Positions 1 to 8,595 of a DNA stretch of 64,000 nt are shown piece by piece. Every line of letters begins with the position of its first letter. Within the stretch, counting starts at the first letter, position 1. The notes beneath the pieces were generated by a model. The model ran no database searches. It had not been told where the DNA came from and was given only the letters and a program-made list of their open reading frames with translations. The stretch is from Flavobacterium flavigenum. Its GTDB lineage: Bacteria; Bacteroidota; Bacteroidia; Flavobacteriales; Flavobacteriaceae. The stretch is taken from assembly GCF_027111255.2 (NCBI RefSeq), contig NZ_CP114285.2, forward strand, positions 4,650,001 through 4,714,000. The letters are read 5' to 3'. The position numbers and the translations under genes are program-made.

Positions 1-750
1 TTAGGTACCGGTACTTCTCAAGGTATTCCCATTATTGGGATTGATCACCCTGTTTGCAAGAGTTTAGACGCTAAGGATAAAAGACTTCGTGTGTCGATTT
101 GGATCACATGGGACGAGCATTCTTATGTAGTGGATTGCGGACCTGATTTCAGGCAGCAAATGCTTTCCTGCGGCTGTCGAAAACTTGATGCCATTTTATT
201 TACACATGAGCATGCTGATCATACGGCGGGTTTAGATGATATTCGGCCTTATAATTTCAGGCAGGGGGAAATTCCCGTTTATGCCCACAAACGAGTGATT
301 GATAATTTAAAAAAGCGTTTTGATTATGTTTTTGAAACAGTCAATAAATATCCAGGCGCACCAAGTGTAAAAACGATTGAAGTAATCAATAACAAGCCTT
401 TTGCTATTGGAGATAAAATGGCTGTCCCGATAAATGTTATGCATGGTGATTTGCAGGTTTTTGGGTACAGAATCGATGACTTTGCTTATTTGACAGATGT
501 AAAAACCATTGACAAAACGGAAACTGAAAAATTAAAAAACCTGAAAGTGCTGGTTGTGAATGCACTTCGCGTAGAACCTCATGATACGCATTTTAATTTG
601 CAGGAAGCACTTGATTTTATCAATTTAGTGAAACCTGAAAAAGCTTATTTAACCCACATTAGCCATGTTTTGGGATTTCATGAAGAAGTTCAGAAACAGC
701 TCCCTGAAAATGTTTTCCTGGCTTATGACAATTTAGAAATTACAATTTAA
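1..750 (+). CDS. MBL-fold metallo-hydrolase (PhnP-like), 5' end outside window
   Basis: The frame is open from base 1, so the gene starts upstream of the window. The first visible residues contain GTGTSQGIP, the usual N-terminal strand and loop of PhnP-type metallo-beta-lactamase-fold phosphodiesterases, so little is missing. The metal motif THEHADH is followed by the substrate-loop-like GLDDIRPYN. Further metal ligands are probably the His of MHGD, the Asp of YLTDV and the two His of LTHISH near the C-terminus. Family members hydrolyse cyclic phosphates or other phosphodiesters in the cytoplasm; the substrate here cannot be told. The next gene follows after 13 bases, which suggests co-transcription. 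An internal GTG at base 91 is not the likely start because the conserved motif lies before it. Confidence 0.85.
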   Translation, partial: LGTGTSQGIPIIGIDHPVCKSLDAKDKRLRVSIWITWDEHSYVVDCGPDFRQQMLSCGCRKLDAILFTHEHADHTAGLDDIRPYNFRQGEIPVYAHKRVIDNLKKRFDYVFETVNKYPGAPSVKTIEVINNKPFAIGDKMAVPINVMHGDLQVFGYRIDDFAYLTDVKTIDKTETEKLKNLKVLVVNALRVEPHDTHFNLQEALDFINLVKPEKAYLTHISHVLGFHEEVQKQLPENVFLAYDNLEITI

Positions 751-763
751 TTATACCTACAAA

Positions 764-1267
764 ATGAAGAAATCCTTAATGCTTTATCTTTTTTTATTAG
801 CAATTCTAATGAATATTTTTACTTATATGTTTTACAGCAGAGAAGTAAAATTTGAAAAGGAACGATATGATAAAACGACGAAAAAGCTTAGAGACAGCAT
901 CAATCTGGTTTCAACAAAACTAGCTGAATCCAACTATTTTTCATTAGAAAACAATGAAAATGCCCAAAATTATTTTGATAACAGCGCTTCTGGCGGAAAG
1001 GTAATTTTATATGAAAAGCTGATTCCGGCGGTAACCGAAAAATTATTGGACTTAAATGCTAATCCAAACGGAAATCCTTACACAGGGCAAGATAAAATTG
1101 GACCTAATAAATTTATTATCAATAAAGTAAAAATATTAAATCACAGGTGGATTATTGCTGATTACAGTAATGGCGAATTGTGGGGAGAGGTATTGTTGAA
1201 ATACTTTGTTGACGATAAGGAAAACATAACTTTTGAAGTAAATCAAACCTGGTTATATCAAAAATAG
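764..1267 (+). CDS. Small membrane-anchored protein of unknown function
   Basis: A 167-residue protein with one N-terminal hydrophobic segment (about residues 4-23) followed by a charged, probably periplasmic helical stretch and a soluble domain. I do not recognise a named family. The pattern of an anchor, a short coiled region and an alpha/beta domain is common in conserved Flavobacteriaceae hypothetical proteins. It starts 13 bases after the MBL-fold gene, so it probably shares its transcript, and it ends just before a strong hairpin terminator. No catalytic motif is visible. Confidence 0.75.
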   Translation: MKKSLMLYLFLLAILMNIFTYMFYSREVKFEKERYDKTTKKLRDSINLVSTKLAESNYFSLENNENAQNYFDNSASGGKVILYEKLIPAVTEKLLDLNANPNGNPYTGQDKIGPNKFIINKVKILNHRWIIADYSNGELWGEVLLKYFVDDKENITFEVNQTWLYQK

Positions 1268-1296
1268 GATTTTTTTTAATCCTGTTTTACAATTAT

Positions 1297-1335
1297 AAAA
1301 AAAATCCGATGCAAGTTATTGTATCGGATTTTTTA
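1297..1335. terminator. Bidirectional rho-independent terminator
   Basis: A stem of about 17 bp (AAAATCCGATGCAA against TTGTATCGGATTTT, one wobble pair) closes a GTTA loop. A-tract and T-tract flanks lie on both sides, so it can stop the rightward transcript ending at 1267 and the leftward one ending at 1353. Confidence 0.85.
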
Positions 1336-1352
1336 TAAAAAGATGTTTTGAA

Positions 1353-1997
1353 CTATTCAGCCAGCCAATTCTTAAAATCAAAGAAATTCTGAGGCGCCAC
1401 GCCATGCCCAACAGGATATTCCTTATAAGTAGCAGGGATATTTAAATTTTCTAAAATAGAAGGCGTTTTTCTGGCCCATTCAATTGGAATTACCTGATCG
1501 ACTGTTCCGTGAGAAGCGAATATTTTCAGATTTTTGAAATCGTTTTTCTCGTAACCTTCTTTGATAATTTCATCATTAAAATAACCGCTCATAGCAACGA
1601 CACGCTGAATTTTTTCAGGATATGAAAGTGCAACAGAATAACTTAAAATAGAACCCTGGCTAAAACCGATTAAAGTTACATTATTAGCATCAATGGGATA
1701 GTTTAATGTCAACTCATCAATGAATTTAGCAATTAAATCCCTTGAAATTTTTGCTTGTTCGTTGTTAGAAAACTTATTCTGGTCGGCATCAAAATTGATT
1801 GCATACCAGGCATATGATCCATACTGTAAATCATAAGGAGCCCTTGCAGAAATTACATAATAATGATCCGGAAGTTCTGTTGCAAACGAAAATAAATCGG
1901 CTTCGTTACTGCCATATCCGTGCAATAAAAGCAATAACGGATTTTTATCTAAAATTACTTTTGGCTCTTGTATTTTATATTCTAAAGATAAATTCAT
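1353..1997 (-). CDS. Alpha/beta hydrolase, carboxylesterase/phospholipase (Abhydrolase_2-like)
   Basis: A 214-residue cytoplasmic serine esterase. The oxyanion loop LLHGYGSNE lies near residues 23-33, the nucleophile elbow is GFSQGS at about residues 110-115, the acid is probably the Asp of HGTVDQVIP and the catalytic His is in GHGVAP close to the C-terminus. Length and motif order match the small carboxylesterase/lysophospholipase family (YpfH-like). No signal peptide is visible. It stands alone between a bidirectional terminator and the DUF4870 gene, whose reading direction it shares with a gap of about 90 bases. The natural substrate is unknown. Confidence 0.88.
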   Translation of the reverse strand: MNLSLEYKIQEPKVILDKNPLLLLLHGYGSNEADLFSFATELPDHYYVISARAPYDLQYGSYAWYAINFDADQNKFSNNEQAKISRDLIAKFIDELTLNYPIDANNVTLIGFSQGSILSYSVALSYPEKIQRVVAMSGYFNDEIIKEGYEKNDFKNLKIFASHGTVDQVIPIEWARKTPSILENLNIPATYKEYPVGHGVAPQNFFDFKNWLAE

Positions 1998-2089
1998 TCT
2001 TAATTAAAGTTATGAGTTATAAGTTACGAGCTTCCTTAGAAGCCTAACTTTTACAAAGCTTTTGGGATTTGGATTTTTTTTTTGGAATT

Positions 2090-2437
2090 TTATCCAATGG
2101 ATTTAAACCATTTCTGATATAAACCGCCAACTAGAGGCACGGGTCTTGTGTGTCCTTGTATGGCGCTGAAAATTCCGTAAGTCCACAAAACAGACATGCA
2201 GATCCACATTGGAAACGTAATCAGAAAACTGTCAAAAGGACTGATAATTAAAGCCAGTGAAATAAAAGTAATCGATAGTCCTAAAGCCTGACGGATATGA
2301 AAAGAAGCAAAACTGTTTTTGTTTTCCGAATTCATGCTCATGGCAATCAGGACACCAATAATCAGAATATAACTGGTAATAGCAATTGATTTTCCTTCTT
2401 CTACTGAATTATTCATTTTATTATTTTGTGATGACAA
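2090..2437 (-). CDS. DUF4870-like small integral membrane protein
   Basis: A 115-residue protein with about three transmembrane segments (roughly residues 20-36, 50-72 and 75-95). The motif FHIRQALGL after the first helix and the pattern of short loops fit the DUF4870/Tic20-like family, whose members are small inner-membrane proteins without a settled function. The start overlaps the end of the upstream dihydroorotase-like gene by 17 bases, so the two are probably translationally coupled. Confidence 0.8.
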   Translation of the reverse strand: MSSQNNKMNNSVEEGKSIAITSYILIIGVLIAMSMNSENKNSFASFHIRQALGLSITFISLALIISPFDSFLITFPMWICMSVLWTYGIFSAIQGHTRPVPLVGGLYQKWFKSIG

Positions 2438-3674
2438 GTTGATTTTGATTTAAGATTCCGTACACAGAACCTTTGATTTCAGTTCCTAAAAAAGCAGAAT
2501 TTTTAGACTTTGAAAGAATGTTTTCTTTCGTAAAAGTTGATTTTCCTTCTGGAGTGAAGAAGGTAAAATTAGCTTTTGAGCCTTCTTCGATTGTATTATT
2601 TTCTAAACCGAAGACGTTTCTTGAAGTTAGTTTTAAAATTACAGTTTCTAAAGGTAAAACAGTTAATAATGCGCCAAAAGCACTTTCTAAACCTATAGTT
2701 CCATTTTTCGCAGTATCAAATTCCATTTTTTTGAATTCAATGTCAATCGGGTTATGATCTGAAGTAATCATGTCGATTGTTCCGTCTAATACAGCATTTA
2801 TAAGAACTTTTCTGTCAGCTTCGCTTCGTAATGGAGGTGTAACTTTAAAGCGGGTATCGAAACCTTCCAGTTTTTCATCTGTTAAAACTAAATGATGTAC
2901 AGAAACACTGCAGGTTACCTTTAAGCCTTTTGCTTTAGCTTCTTTAATTAATTCGACTGATTTTGCAGTAGAGATGGTTGGAATGTGAAGTTTACCACCT
3001 GTATATTCCAATAAAAATAAGTTTCGGGCGATTTGTAATTCTTCGGCTAAATTCGGAATCCCTTTTAACCCCAGTCTTGTTGAAACAATGCCTTCATTTG
3101 CCACTCCGTTTCCTTTGATGTTGGCATCCTGTGAATAGGCGATTACCAAACCATCAAAATCTTGTACATATTGTAAGGCTATTTTGAGCAGATTGGCATT
3201 GCCAAGACTTTTATTATAATCTCCAAAAGCGATAGCTCCCGATTTTTTCATGTCAAATAATTCGGCCATGTCTTTTCCTTCGCTGGCTTTCGTTAAAGCA
3301 CCAATAGGAAATAATTCTGTGGCAAAACCATTTGCTTTGTTTTTTACAAAATTTACCTGCGATTGATTATCAATTACAGGATAGGAGTTTGGTTGAAGAG
3401 CAATGGCTGTAAATCCGCTTTTTGCTGCAGTATTCAATCCGTTTGCAATTGTTTCCCTGTCTTCGTAACCAGGCTCTCCAAAAGAAACACTGCTGTCAAA
3501 CCAGCCTTGGGAAAGGTGTAAATTGTTGAACTTAACTTCGGTTGTGTCGTCAATGTCAAGAATGGAAGTTCCTATTTTTTCTATTAAACCATCTGCAATT
3601 AAAAGATCAACAGTCTGGTTGTGAAACGGACTTTTTGAATCGATAATTTTGGCGCTTCTGATGATTATTTTCAT
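2421..3674 (-). CDS. Dihydroorotase homologue lacking metal ligands (pseudo-dihydroorotase)
   Basis: A 417-residue protein with the class I dihydroorotase/allantoinase fold order. Recognisable blocks are GEPG near 66-69, a PN pair near 95-96, VHHL near 259-262, KVTPPLRSEADR near 277-288 and TSDHNP near 304-309. The family makes dihydroorotate in pyrimidine synthesis and needs a His pair in the first block plus two more His ligands. Here the first block reads WFDSSVSFGEPG, so both His and the substrate Arg are absent. The expected His of the HxED block is Tyr180 and that of the IAHVST block is Thr233. Only the Asp at about 306 remains. I infer a catalytically dead paralogue, perhaps regulatory or structural as in the inactive PyrC-like partners of some aspartate carbamoyltransferases. 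It overlaps the downstream DUF4870 gene. Confidence 0.85.
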   Translation of the reverse strand: MKIIIRSAKIIDSKSPFHNQTVDLLIADGLIEKIGTSILDIDDTTEVKFNNLHLSQGWFDSSVSFGEPGYEDRETIANGLNTAAKSGFTAIALQPNSYPVIDNQSQVNFVKNKANGFATELFPIGALTKASEGKDMAELFDMKKSGAIAFGDYNKSLGNANLLKIALQYVQDFDGLVIAYSQDANIKGNGVANEGIVSTRLGLKGIPNLAEELQIARNLFLLEYTGGKLHIPTISTAKSVELIKEAKAKGLKVTCSVSVHHLVLTDEKLEGFDTRFKVTPPLRSEADRKVLINAVLDGTIDMITSDHNPIDIEFKKMEFDTAKNGTIGLESAFGALLTVLPLETVILKLTSRNVFGLENNTIEEGSKANFTFFTPEGKSTFTKENILSKSKNSAFLGTEIKGSVYGILNQNQLVITK

Positions 3675-3712
3675 ATGTAGAGAAATTTATTTTTTACTTA
3701 AAGATTCCGTTT

Positions 3713-3798
3713 TGTCATTTCGACGAAGGAGAAATCGCATCCAGAATTTCATATAGTTCGTTCTCAGCGTGTGTGATTACTCCTTCGTCGAAATGACA
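3713..3798. repeat. Palindromic intergenic element with 19-bp perfect arms
   Basis: TGTCATTTCGACGAAGGAG at 3713-3731 is repeated in perfect inverse at 3780-3798, and imperfect pairing continues inward (GAAATCGCAT against GTGTGATT). The element fills most of the gap between two leftward genes. From memory, sequences of this kind (CATTTCGACGAAGGAG) are dispersed in many Flavobacterium genomes as REP-like elements; only one copy is seen here. Confidence 0.8.
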
Positions 3799-3805
3799 GT
3801 GAAAT

Positions 3806-5734
3806 CTATTTTACAAATTTAATGATGGCCATTTCTAATGCTAAAAACAGCAATGCAAAGATAACAAACCATTTCCAAATTTGGCTGTCAGTTCGTTCTG
3901 TTTGCAGTGTATTAAAAATAGTTGAAATCGTATCGGCAGTTTTAAAATCTGAAACTACGTTTGTATTTACCTGATTCAAATCACTTTCGCTTCGGTTGTA
4001 ATTGAAACTCAGGTTTTCGACTGGTTCTTTTTTATCGTAAACACTGTAATTTCCGGCTGTGTCCGGGAAATCATTGAAAGTTAATTTGACCTTATTGTTC
4101 AGGATCTGCTGAATCGGAATAAATGAATCTTCCGTTCCTTTTACCTCTAAAATCGCATCTTTGCTCAATAATACATCCACAAAATAAGGCTGATTATTGC
4201 CAATAGTCAAAGCATTTACGCCTGTTTTTTGATTGTTTTGCCCCATTTTATAAAATAAGGGAACAATTAACGGCGATTGCTGGAAGTTAGAATTGGTGCT
4301 GTTTATTGGTGCTGAAAAAACCGTAATTCCTGCAACCGGATTTTGGATCATGGTTACAAACGGACTTTGATCTTCATAGGATAAAACTGCCGGATATGGA
4401 CTGGAAATATCAAAAGAAGAATTGGTTTTTGGATATTGGAAATTCGTGATTTTATTCTCAAAAACGCCTGAAAACAAGGGGTGATCAAAATTAATTTTCG
4501 TAATCAGCCTGCTTGCTGTTTTTAGACTGTTGATCTGAATTTTTCCAAAATTCCCTAAAAAAGTATTTAAATTTGAAACGGAACTTTTTTCAGAAGGAAT
4601 AATAACCAGATTACCGCCTTTTGAAACAAAAGCTTTTAAAGTCGTCTGCAAAGCCTGTGGAATTTCGGTTAATTCATTCAGGATTATAGTGTTTTGTTTT
4701 TCTAAGCTATTGTAATCTAAAGCGCTGATTGGGTAATTGTTGTAATTGAATTCTGCCGGAGTATAAATTCTTGATAAAAAGCCGTTTTTTTCTGGTTCCC
4801 CGATACTGATCACATTTGTCTTTTTAGCTTTCGAGATACTGAAAAAAAGTTTGTTGTCGTAAGCCAGACCGTTGTCTTCGATTGTCACATAACCATGAAA
4901 GGCTTCTTTCGGAATTGTAAAATTGACCTTCTTTTTCTTCGCATCAAAGTTAATAATTGTTTTGGCAATTAGCTTTTTCTGATTGTACAATGCTATCGAA
5001 ACAGGTTTAAAATCCTCACCGTATGCCGATAAGTTGATTCCTATTTCGTAGAAATTTTCTAAAGTCTGATTGATAAAAACGCTGTCAATAGAAATGTTGT
5101 TTTTTTGTTCTGCTTCCGGAATTATAAAATACGGTTTTTCTTCGAAATCAATATTTTTCACCTCTTTTTCGGGTAAACCAACAGCATCAGTGATAATAAC
5201 AATATCCTTTTTATGGACGGATTTGTGTGCTTTTATTTTTGCAGTTATGGCTGAAAGTTCAAATGGAGTAGCACTGTATTTTAAATTCTGGAGCGCACTT
5301 TTAGCCGATTTAATATCCGTGTTCCATAAATTTTCGGTGTTGGTCAGTAATGAAAATTTAGCAGTTTCTGGTGTGTTTTCCAACAGTTCCTGAACAGCAC
5401 GTTTTAATAATTCGCCTTTTTTTCCTTTGGCCTGCATACTGAATGAATTATCCAGGACAATGTACATTTCGTTTGAGGCATTTTTACTGTCTTTTGCTTC
5501 AAAAAAAGGCTGGGCAAAAGCAATAATTGCACATGTCAATAGTAACAAACGTGTAGCTAATAATAACCTTTTTTTGATTTTTGAACTTTTACGGGTCTGA
5601 ACCGCAAGTTCTTTTAGAAACCGGACATTTGTGAAATAGGAAGTTTTAAAACGTCGTAATTGAAATAAATGAACCAAAATTGGCACAATCAATAAGAACA
5701 GAAAGTATAGAATTTCGGGATTTTTAAAATGCAT
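3806..5734 (-). CDS. BatA-domain/VWA-like membrane protein
   Basis: A 642-residue membrane protein. Residues 1-80 hold the BatA N-terminal domain: a first helix (YFLFLLIVPILVHLF), the basic linker LRRFKTSYFTNVRFL and a second helix near 57-77. A von Willebrand factor A-like domain follows, with YIVLDNSFSMQAKG near 91-104 as a MIDAS-type DxSxS motif (DNSFS). The long middle part is probably periplasmic and contains glutamine-amidotransferase-like strands (GGNLVIIPS). A final helix lies at the C-terminus (about 620-640). Relatives occur with MoxR/Bat stress operons in Bacteroidota, but no MoxR or BatB-E gene is in this window, so this is the stand-alone form. Its role in envelope stress or aerotolerance is an inference. 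Confidence 0.85.
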   Translation of the reverse strand: MHFKNPEILYFLFLLIVPILVHLFQLRRFKTSYFTNVRFLKELAVQTRKSSKIKKRLLLATRLLLLTCAIIAFAQPFFEAKDSKNASNEMYIVLDNSFSMQAKGKKGELLKRAVQELLENTPETAKFSLLTNTENLWNTDIKSAKSALQNLKYSATPFELSAITAKIKAHKSVHKKDIVIITDAVGLPEKEVKNIDFEEKPYFIIPEAEQKNNISIDSVFINQTLENFYEIGINLSAYGEDFKPVSIALYNQKKLIAKTIINFDAKKKKVNFTIPKEAFHGYVTIEDNGLAYDNKLFFSISKAKKTNVISIGEPEKNGFLSRIYTPAEFNYNNYPISALDYNSLEKQNTIILNELTEIPQALQTTLKAFVSKGGNLVIIPSEKSSVSNLNTFLGNFGKIQINSLKTASRLITKINFDHPLFSGVFENKITNFQYPKTNSSFDISSPYPAVLSYEDQSPFVTMIQNPVAGITVFSAPINSTNSNFQQSPLIVPLFYKMGQNNQKTGVNALTIGNNQPYFVDVLLSKDAILEVKGTEDSFIPIQQILNNKVKLTFNDFPDTAGNYSVYDKKEPVENLSFNYNRSESDLNQVNTNVVSDFKTADTISTIFNTLQTERTDSQIWKWFVIFALLFLALEMAIIKFVK

Positions 5735-5946
5735 TCAGGTTTTGATTTATTTCACTGCGTTATATTTTTGCAAATGTGCTTGCCAAAAATACAAATTTGT
5801 TGAGAGTTTAAAGCTTTTCAAAGCAGGATTTTTTATTCAAAAAATATTTGAATAATATAAGTTTTAGAAATTCATTTATAAATGAAAAATCTGTAGGAAA
5901 AGATATTATTACCTATTTTAGCTAATTCAAAAAACCACTTTACAAT

Positions 5947-7059
5947 ATGAAAAAAATGTATTTAATACTATTTTCAGCTTTAGTAGTGACCACTTCAAAA
6001 GCTCAAAATAAGTTTAACTTGTTGGTAGGAACTTATACCAATACCTGCGAAAGCAAAGGAATTTATGTTTATGAGTTTGATGCTAATTCAGGAGATTTTA
6101 AATTAAAAAAATCTTCGGAGGGTGTTGTAAGTCCGAGTTATTTATCGGTTTCGGCAGATAATAAGTTTGTTTATGCTGTAAATGAAAACGGAAAACAAAG
6201 TGCAGTAAGTGCTTTTAGTTATAATTCTAAATCCGGCACAATAAAATTAATAAATAAGAATGATGCTTTGGGCGCCGATCCCTGTCATTTGATTAATGAC
6301 AGCAAAAATGTAATTACGGCTAATTATTCCGGTGGGAATATTGCCGTATTTAAGAAAAATGCTGACGGAAGTATTACAGAAGGACAACAGCTTATCCAGC
6401 ATGAAGGCAAAGGACCAAATGAAGCACGTCAGGAAAAAGCGCATATGCATATGGTTGCTTTTTCTCCGGATAAAAAGTTTGTTTTAGCCAGTGATTTAGG
6501 TTTAGATAAAATTTTTATCTATAAATATAATCCTGGTGCAGCACATGAAATTTTAAAATTAAAAGAAAGTGTAAATGTAAAGGCAGGAAGCGGACCAAGG
6601 CATTTGACTTTTAGCAAAGATGGTAAATTTGTTTATCTGATTCAGGAATTAGACGGAACCCTTACGACTTTTAGTTATGACAAAAGCGGAAGTTTAAAAA
6701 AGATTGCAGAAACAAGTATTCTTGCTAAAAATTTTAAAGGCGGTACAGGCGCAGCCGCAATTAAAATTTCACCAGATGGAAAATTTCTATATGTGACAGA
6801 TCGTGTTGATGCGAACAATATTTCAGTTTATAAAATCCTTAAAAACGGCAGCATTCAATTGGTAGAACAACAAAGTACATTAGGAAAAGGCCCAAGGGAT
6901 TTTGCTATTGATCCAACGGGGAATTATCTATTGGTTGGACATCAATATACGAATGAAATAATTGTTTTTAAAAGAGATAAAACTACAGGAAAGCTTACGA
7001 ATACAGGAAAGAAAATAGAGTTATGTTCCCCTGTTGGACTGGTTTTTACTAAAATATAG
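5947..7059 (+). CDS. Secreted lactonase, 6-phosphogluconolactonase-type seven-bladed beta-propeller
   Basis: A 370-residue protein with a signal peptide (MKKMYLILFSALVVTTSKAQ), followed by repeated blades of the form SPDGKFLYVT and PSYLSVSADNKFVYAVNE. This matches the lactonase (YbhE/Pgl-type) propeller family, which opens lactone rings such as 6-phosphogluconolactone. The signal peptide means this copy acts in the periplasm or outside the cell, so its substrate is more likely an exogenous sugar lactone than a pentose-phosphate intermediate. That assignment is inferred. It is a single-gene unit closed by a strong terminator. Confidence 0.88.
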   Translation: MKKMYLILFSALVVTTSKAQNKFNLLVGTYTNTCESKGIYVYEFDANSGDFKLKKSSEGVVSPSYLSVSADNKFVYAVNENGKQSAVSAFSYNSKSGTIKLINKNDALGADPCHLINDSKNVITANYSGGNIAVFKKNADGSITEGQQLIQHEGKGPNEARQEKAHMHMVAFSPDKKFVLASDLGLDKIFIYKYNPGAAHEILKLKESVNVKAGSGPRHLTFSKDGKFVYLIQELDGTLTTFSYDKSGSLKKIAETSILAKNFKGGTGAAAIKISPDGKFLYVTDRVDANNISVYKILKNGSIQLVEQQSTLGKGPRDFAIDPTGNYLLVGHQYTNEIIVFKRDKTTGKLTNTGKKIELCSPVGLVFTKI

Positions 7060-7080
7060 TGTATCAAATTCCAAAAAAAT

Positions 7081-7131
7081 AAAAATTCCAGATTCCAATT
7101 TTAGACTTTAATTGGAATTTGGAATTTTTTT
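7081..7131. terminator. Strong bidirectional hairpin terminator
   Basis: Twenty-base arms (AAAAATTCCAGATTCCAATT at 7081-7100 against 7110-7129, one mismatch) with a 9-base loop, an A-rich left side and a T-rich right side. It separates the converging lactonase and helicase genes. Confidence 0.85.
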
Positions 7132-7152
7132 ATTGTGATTTACTACCTGTCG

Positions 7153-8505
7153 TTATTTTTTTTTCTTCTTCTCATTTCTTGTCTTCAGCATATTTCTGTT
7201 AACAGAACCATGTGTTTTCTTTTTTGTTTTTGAAGGTCCGCCCAGATTGACTTTTTGGTTCTTTTTAGATTTTTCGTGAAAAGCCCCGTCACCTTCCAGT
7301 TTTACTTTTTTCATCAAAAACTTAATCGGCTGTTTGTCTTTTTCAGGCTCGATTAGTTTGGCTGAAATTTCAACTTCTTCAGGCAAATCAGTGATTTCAA
7401 GCTCCTGATCCATCAAAAGTTCAGTTTCGATTTTAAATTCTTCTTCTCTTGGAGAAACAAAACTAATGGCTGTTCCCGTTGCATCTGCACGGCCTGTACG
7501 GCCAATTCGGTGCATATACAATTCAGGCTCTTCAGGCATTTCGAAATTAATTACGTGTGTGATGTTAGAAATATCAAGACCCCTTGCCATAACGTCGGTT
7601 GTTATTAAGCCACGAAGATTTCCTTCCTGAAATTCGGCCATCGTACTCAAACGATAATTTTGGGATTTATTAGAATGAATTACACCAAATTGCCCTGCAA
7701 AAAGCTCATCAATTCGATTGAAAAGCATATCCGAAATCTTTTTGTTATTTACGAAAACTAAAATACGGCTCATACTTTCGTTAGTCTCCAATAAATGTTT
7801 TAACAGATTTACTTTCGTATTGAAATTCGGAACGTTATAGGTAATCTGGGTAATTTTTTCAAGCGGTGTTCCTGAAGCAGCAAGAGTAACTTCTTCTGGA
7901 AAATCAAAATAATCATTTAAAATATCGTCAACTTCATCTGTCATCGTTGCAGAGAACAAGATATTCTGACGTTTGGTTTTCATCATAGCTAAAAGCGAAG
8001 TAAGCTGTGGTCTGAAGCCTAAATTCAGCATTTCATCAAATTCATCGATAACCAGTTTTTGGGTGTCATCAAAACGAACAACAGCATCAAGCGCTAAATC
8101 CATCGTACGACCCGGAGTTCCCACTAAAATGTCAACACCTTCGTAAACCGCTTTTTTTTGAGTATTGATGTTTACGCCACCATAAATCCCCAGAGTTTTA
8201 ACGGACATATAGGTGGTTAACTTTTCAACTTCTTCCACAACCTGGACTACTAATTCGCGGGTTGGTACCAGAATTACGATTTTTGGCGTATTGGTATTGG
8301 TGAATTTATATAATTTTAAAAGAGGGAGTAAATAAGCAAATGTTTTACCGGTTCCGGTTTGTGCAATTCCCATCATATCTCGGCCGGACATAATTACAGA
8401 AAAAGATTTTTCCTGAATAGGAGTAGGTGTAACAAATCCTAATTCGTCAACAGCTTTTTGTAATGATTTTGGAAGATTGAATTTTTCGAAAGTACTCATT
8501 TGCAT
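7153..8505 (-). CDS. DEAD-box-family ATP-dependent RNA helicase (DEFD variant)
   Basis: A 450-residue two-domain SF2 helicase. Visible motifs are the Q motif (PTPIQ, near 27-31), Walker A AQTGTGKT at 48-55, PTREL at 81-85, TPGR near 130-133, motif II DEFD at 154-157, motif III SAT at 185-187 and HRIGRTGR in the second domain. The C-terminus is a long Lys-rich tail of the kind that binds RNA non-specifically. Such helicases remodel RNA in ribosome assembly, mRNA decay or cold adaptation. The Ala of DEAD is replaced by Phe. A promoter lies directly upstream and gives a very short leader. Confidence 0.92.
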   Translation of the reverse strand: MQMSTFEKFNLPKSLQKAVDELGFVTPTPIQEKSFSVIMSGRDMMGIAQTGTGKTFAYLLPLLKLYKFTNTNTPKIVILVPTRELVVQVVEEVEKLTTYMSVKTLGIYGGVNINTQKKAVYEGVDILVGTPGRTMDLALDAVVRFDDTQKLVIDEFDEMLNLGFRPQLTSLLAMMKTKRQNILFSATMTDEVDDILNDYFDFPEEVTLAASGTPLEKITQITYNVPNFNTKVNLLKHLLETNESMSRILVFVNNKKISDMLFNRIDELFAGQFGVIHSNKSQNYRLSTMAEFQEGNLRGLITTDVMARGLDISNITHVINFEMPEEPELYMHRIGRTGRADATGTAISFVSPREEEFKIETELLMDQELEITDLPEEVEISAKLIEPEKDKQPIKFLMKKVKLEGDGAFHEKSKKNQKVNLGGPSKTKKKTHGSVNRNMLKTRNEKKKKK

Positions 8506-8515
8506 TAATTTTTTG

Positions 8516-8546
8516 CAAAGATAGCATTAAATCCTCTTTGAAACAG
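8516..8546 (-). promoter_or_regulatory. Bacteroidota-type promoter for the DEAD-box helicase
   Basis: On the minus strand a TATCTTTG box (8523-8516) matches the TAnnTTTG -7 consensus, with CTG (near-TTG) 20 bases upstream. The predicted start of transcription is only a few bases before the gene, so the mRNA would be almost leaderless. Confidence 0.5.
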
Positions 8547-8595
8547 AGAAATACGAAAAACATCGTGAGTTAGTTATGTCTTTTGTGGTAAAATG

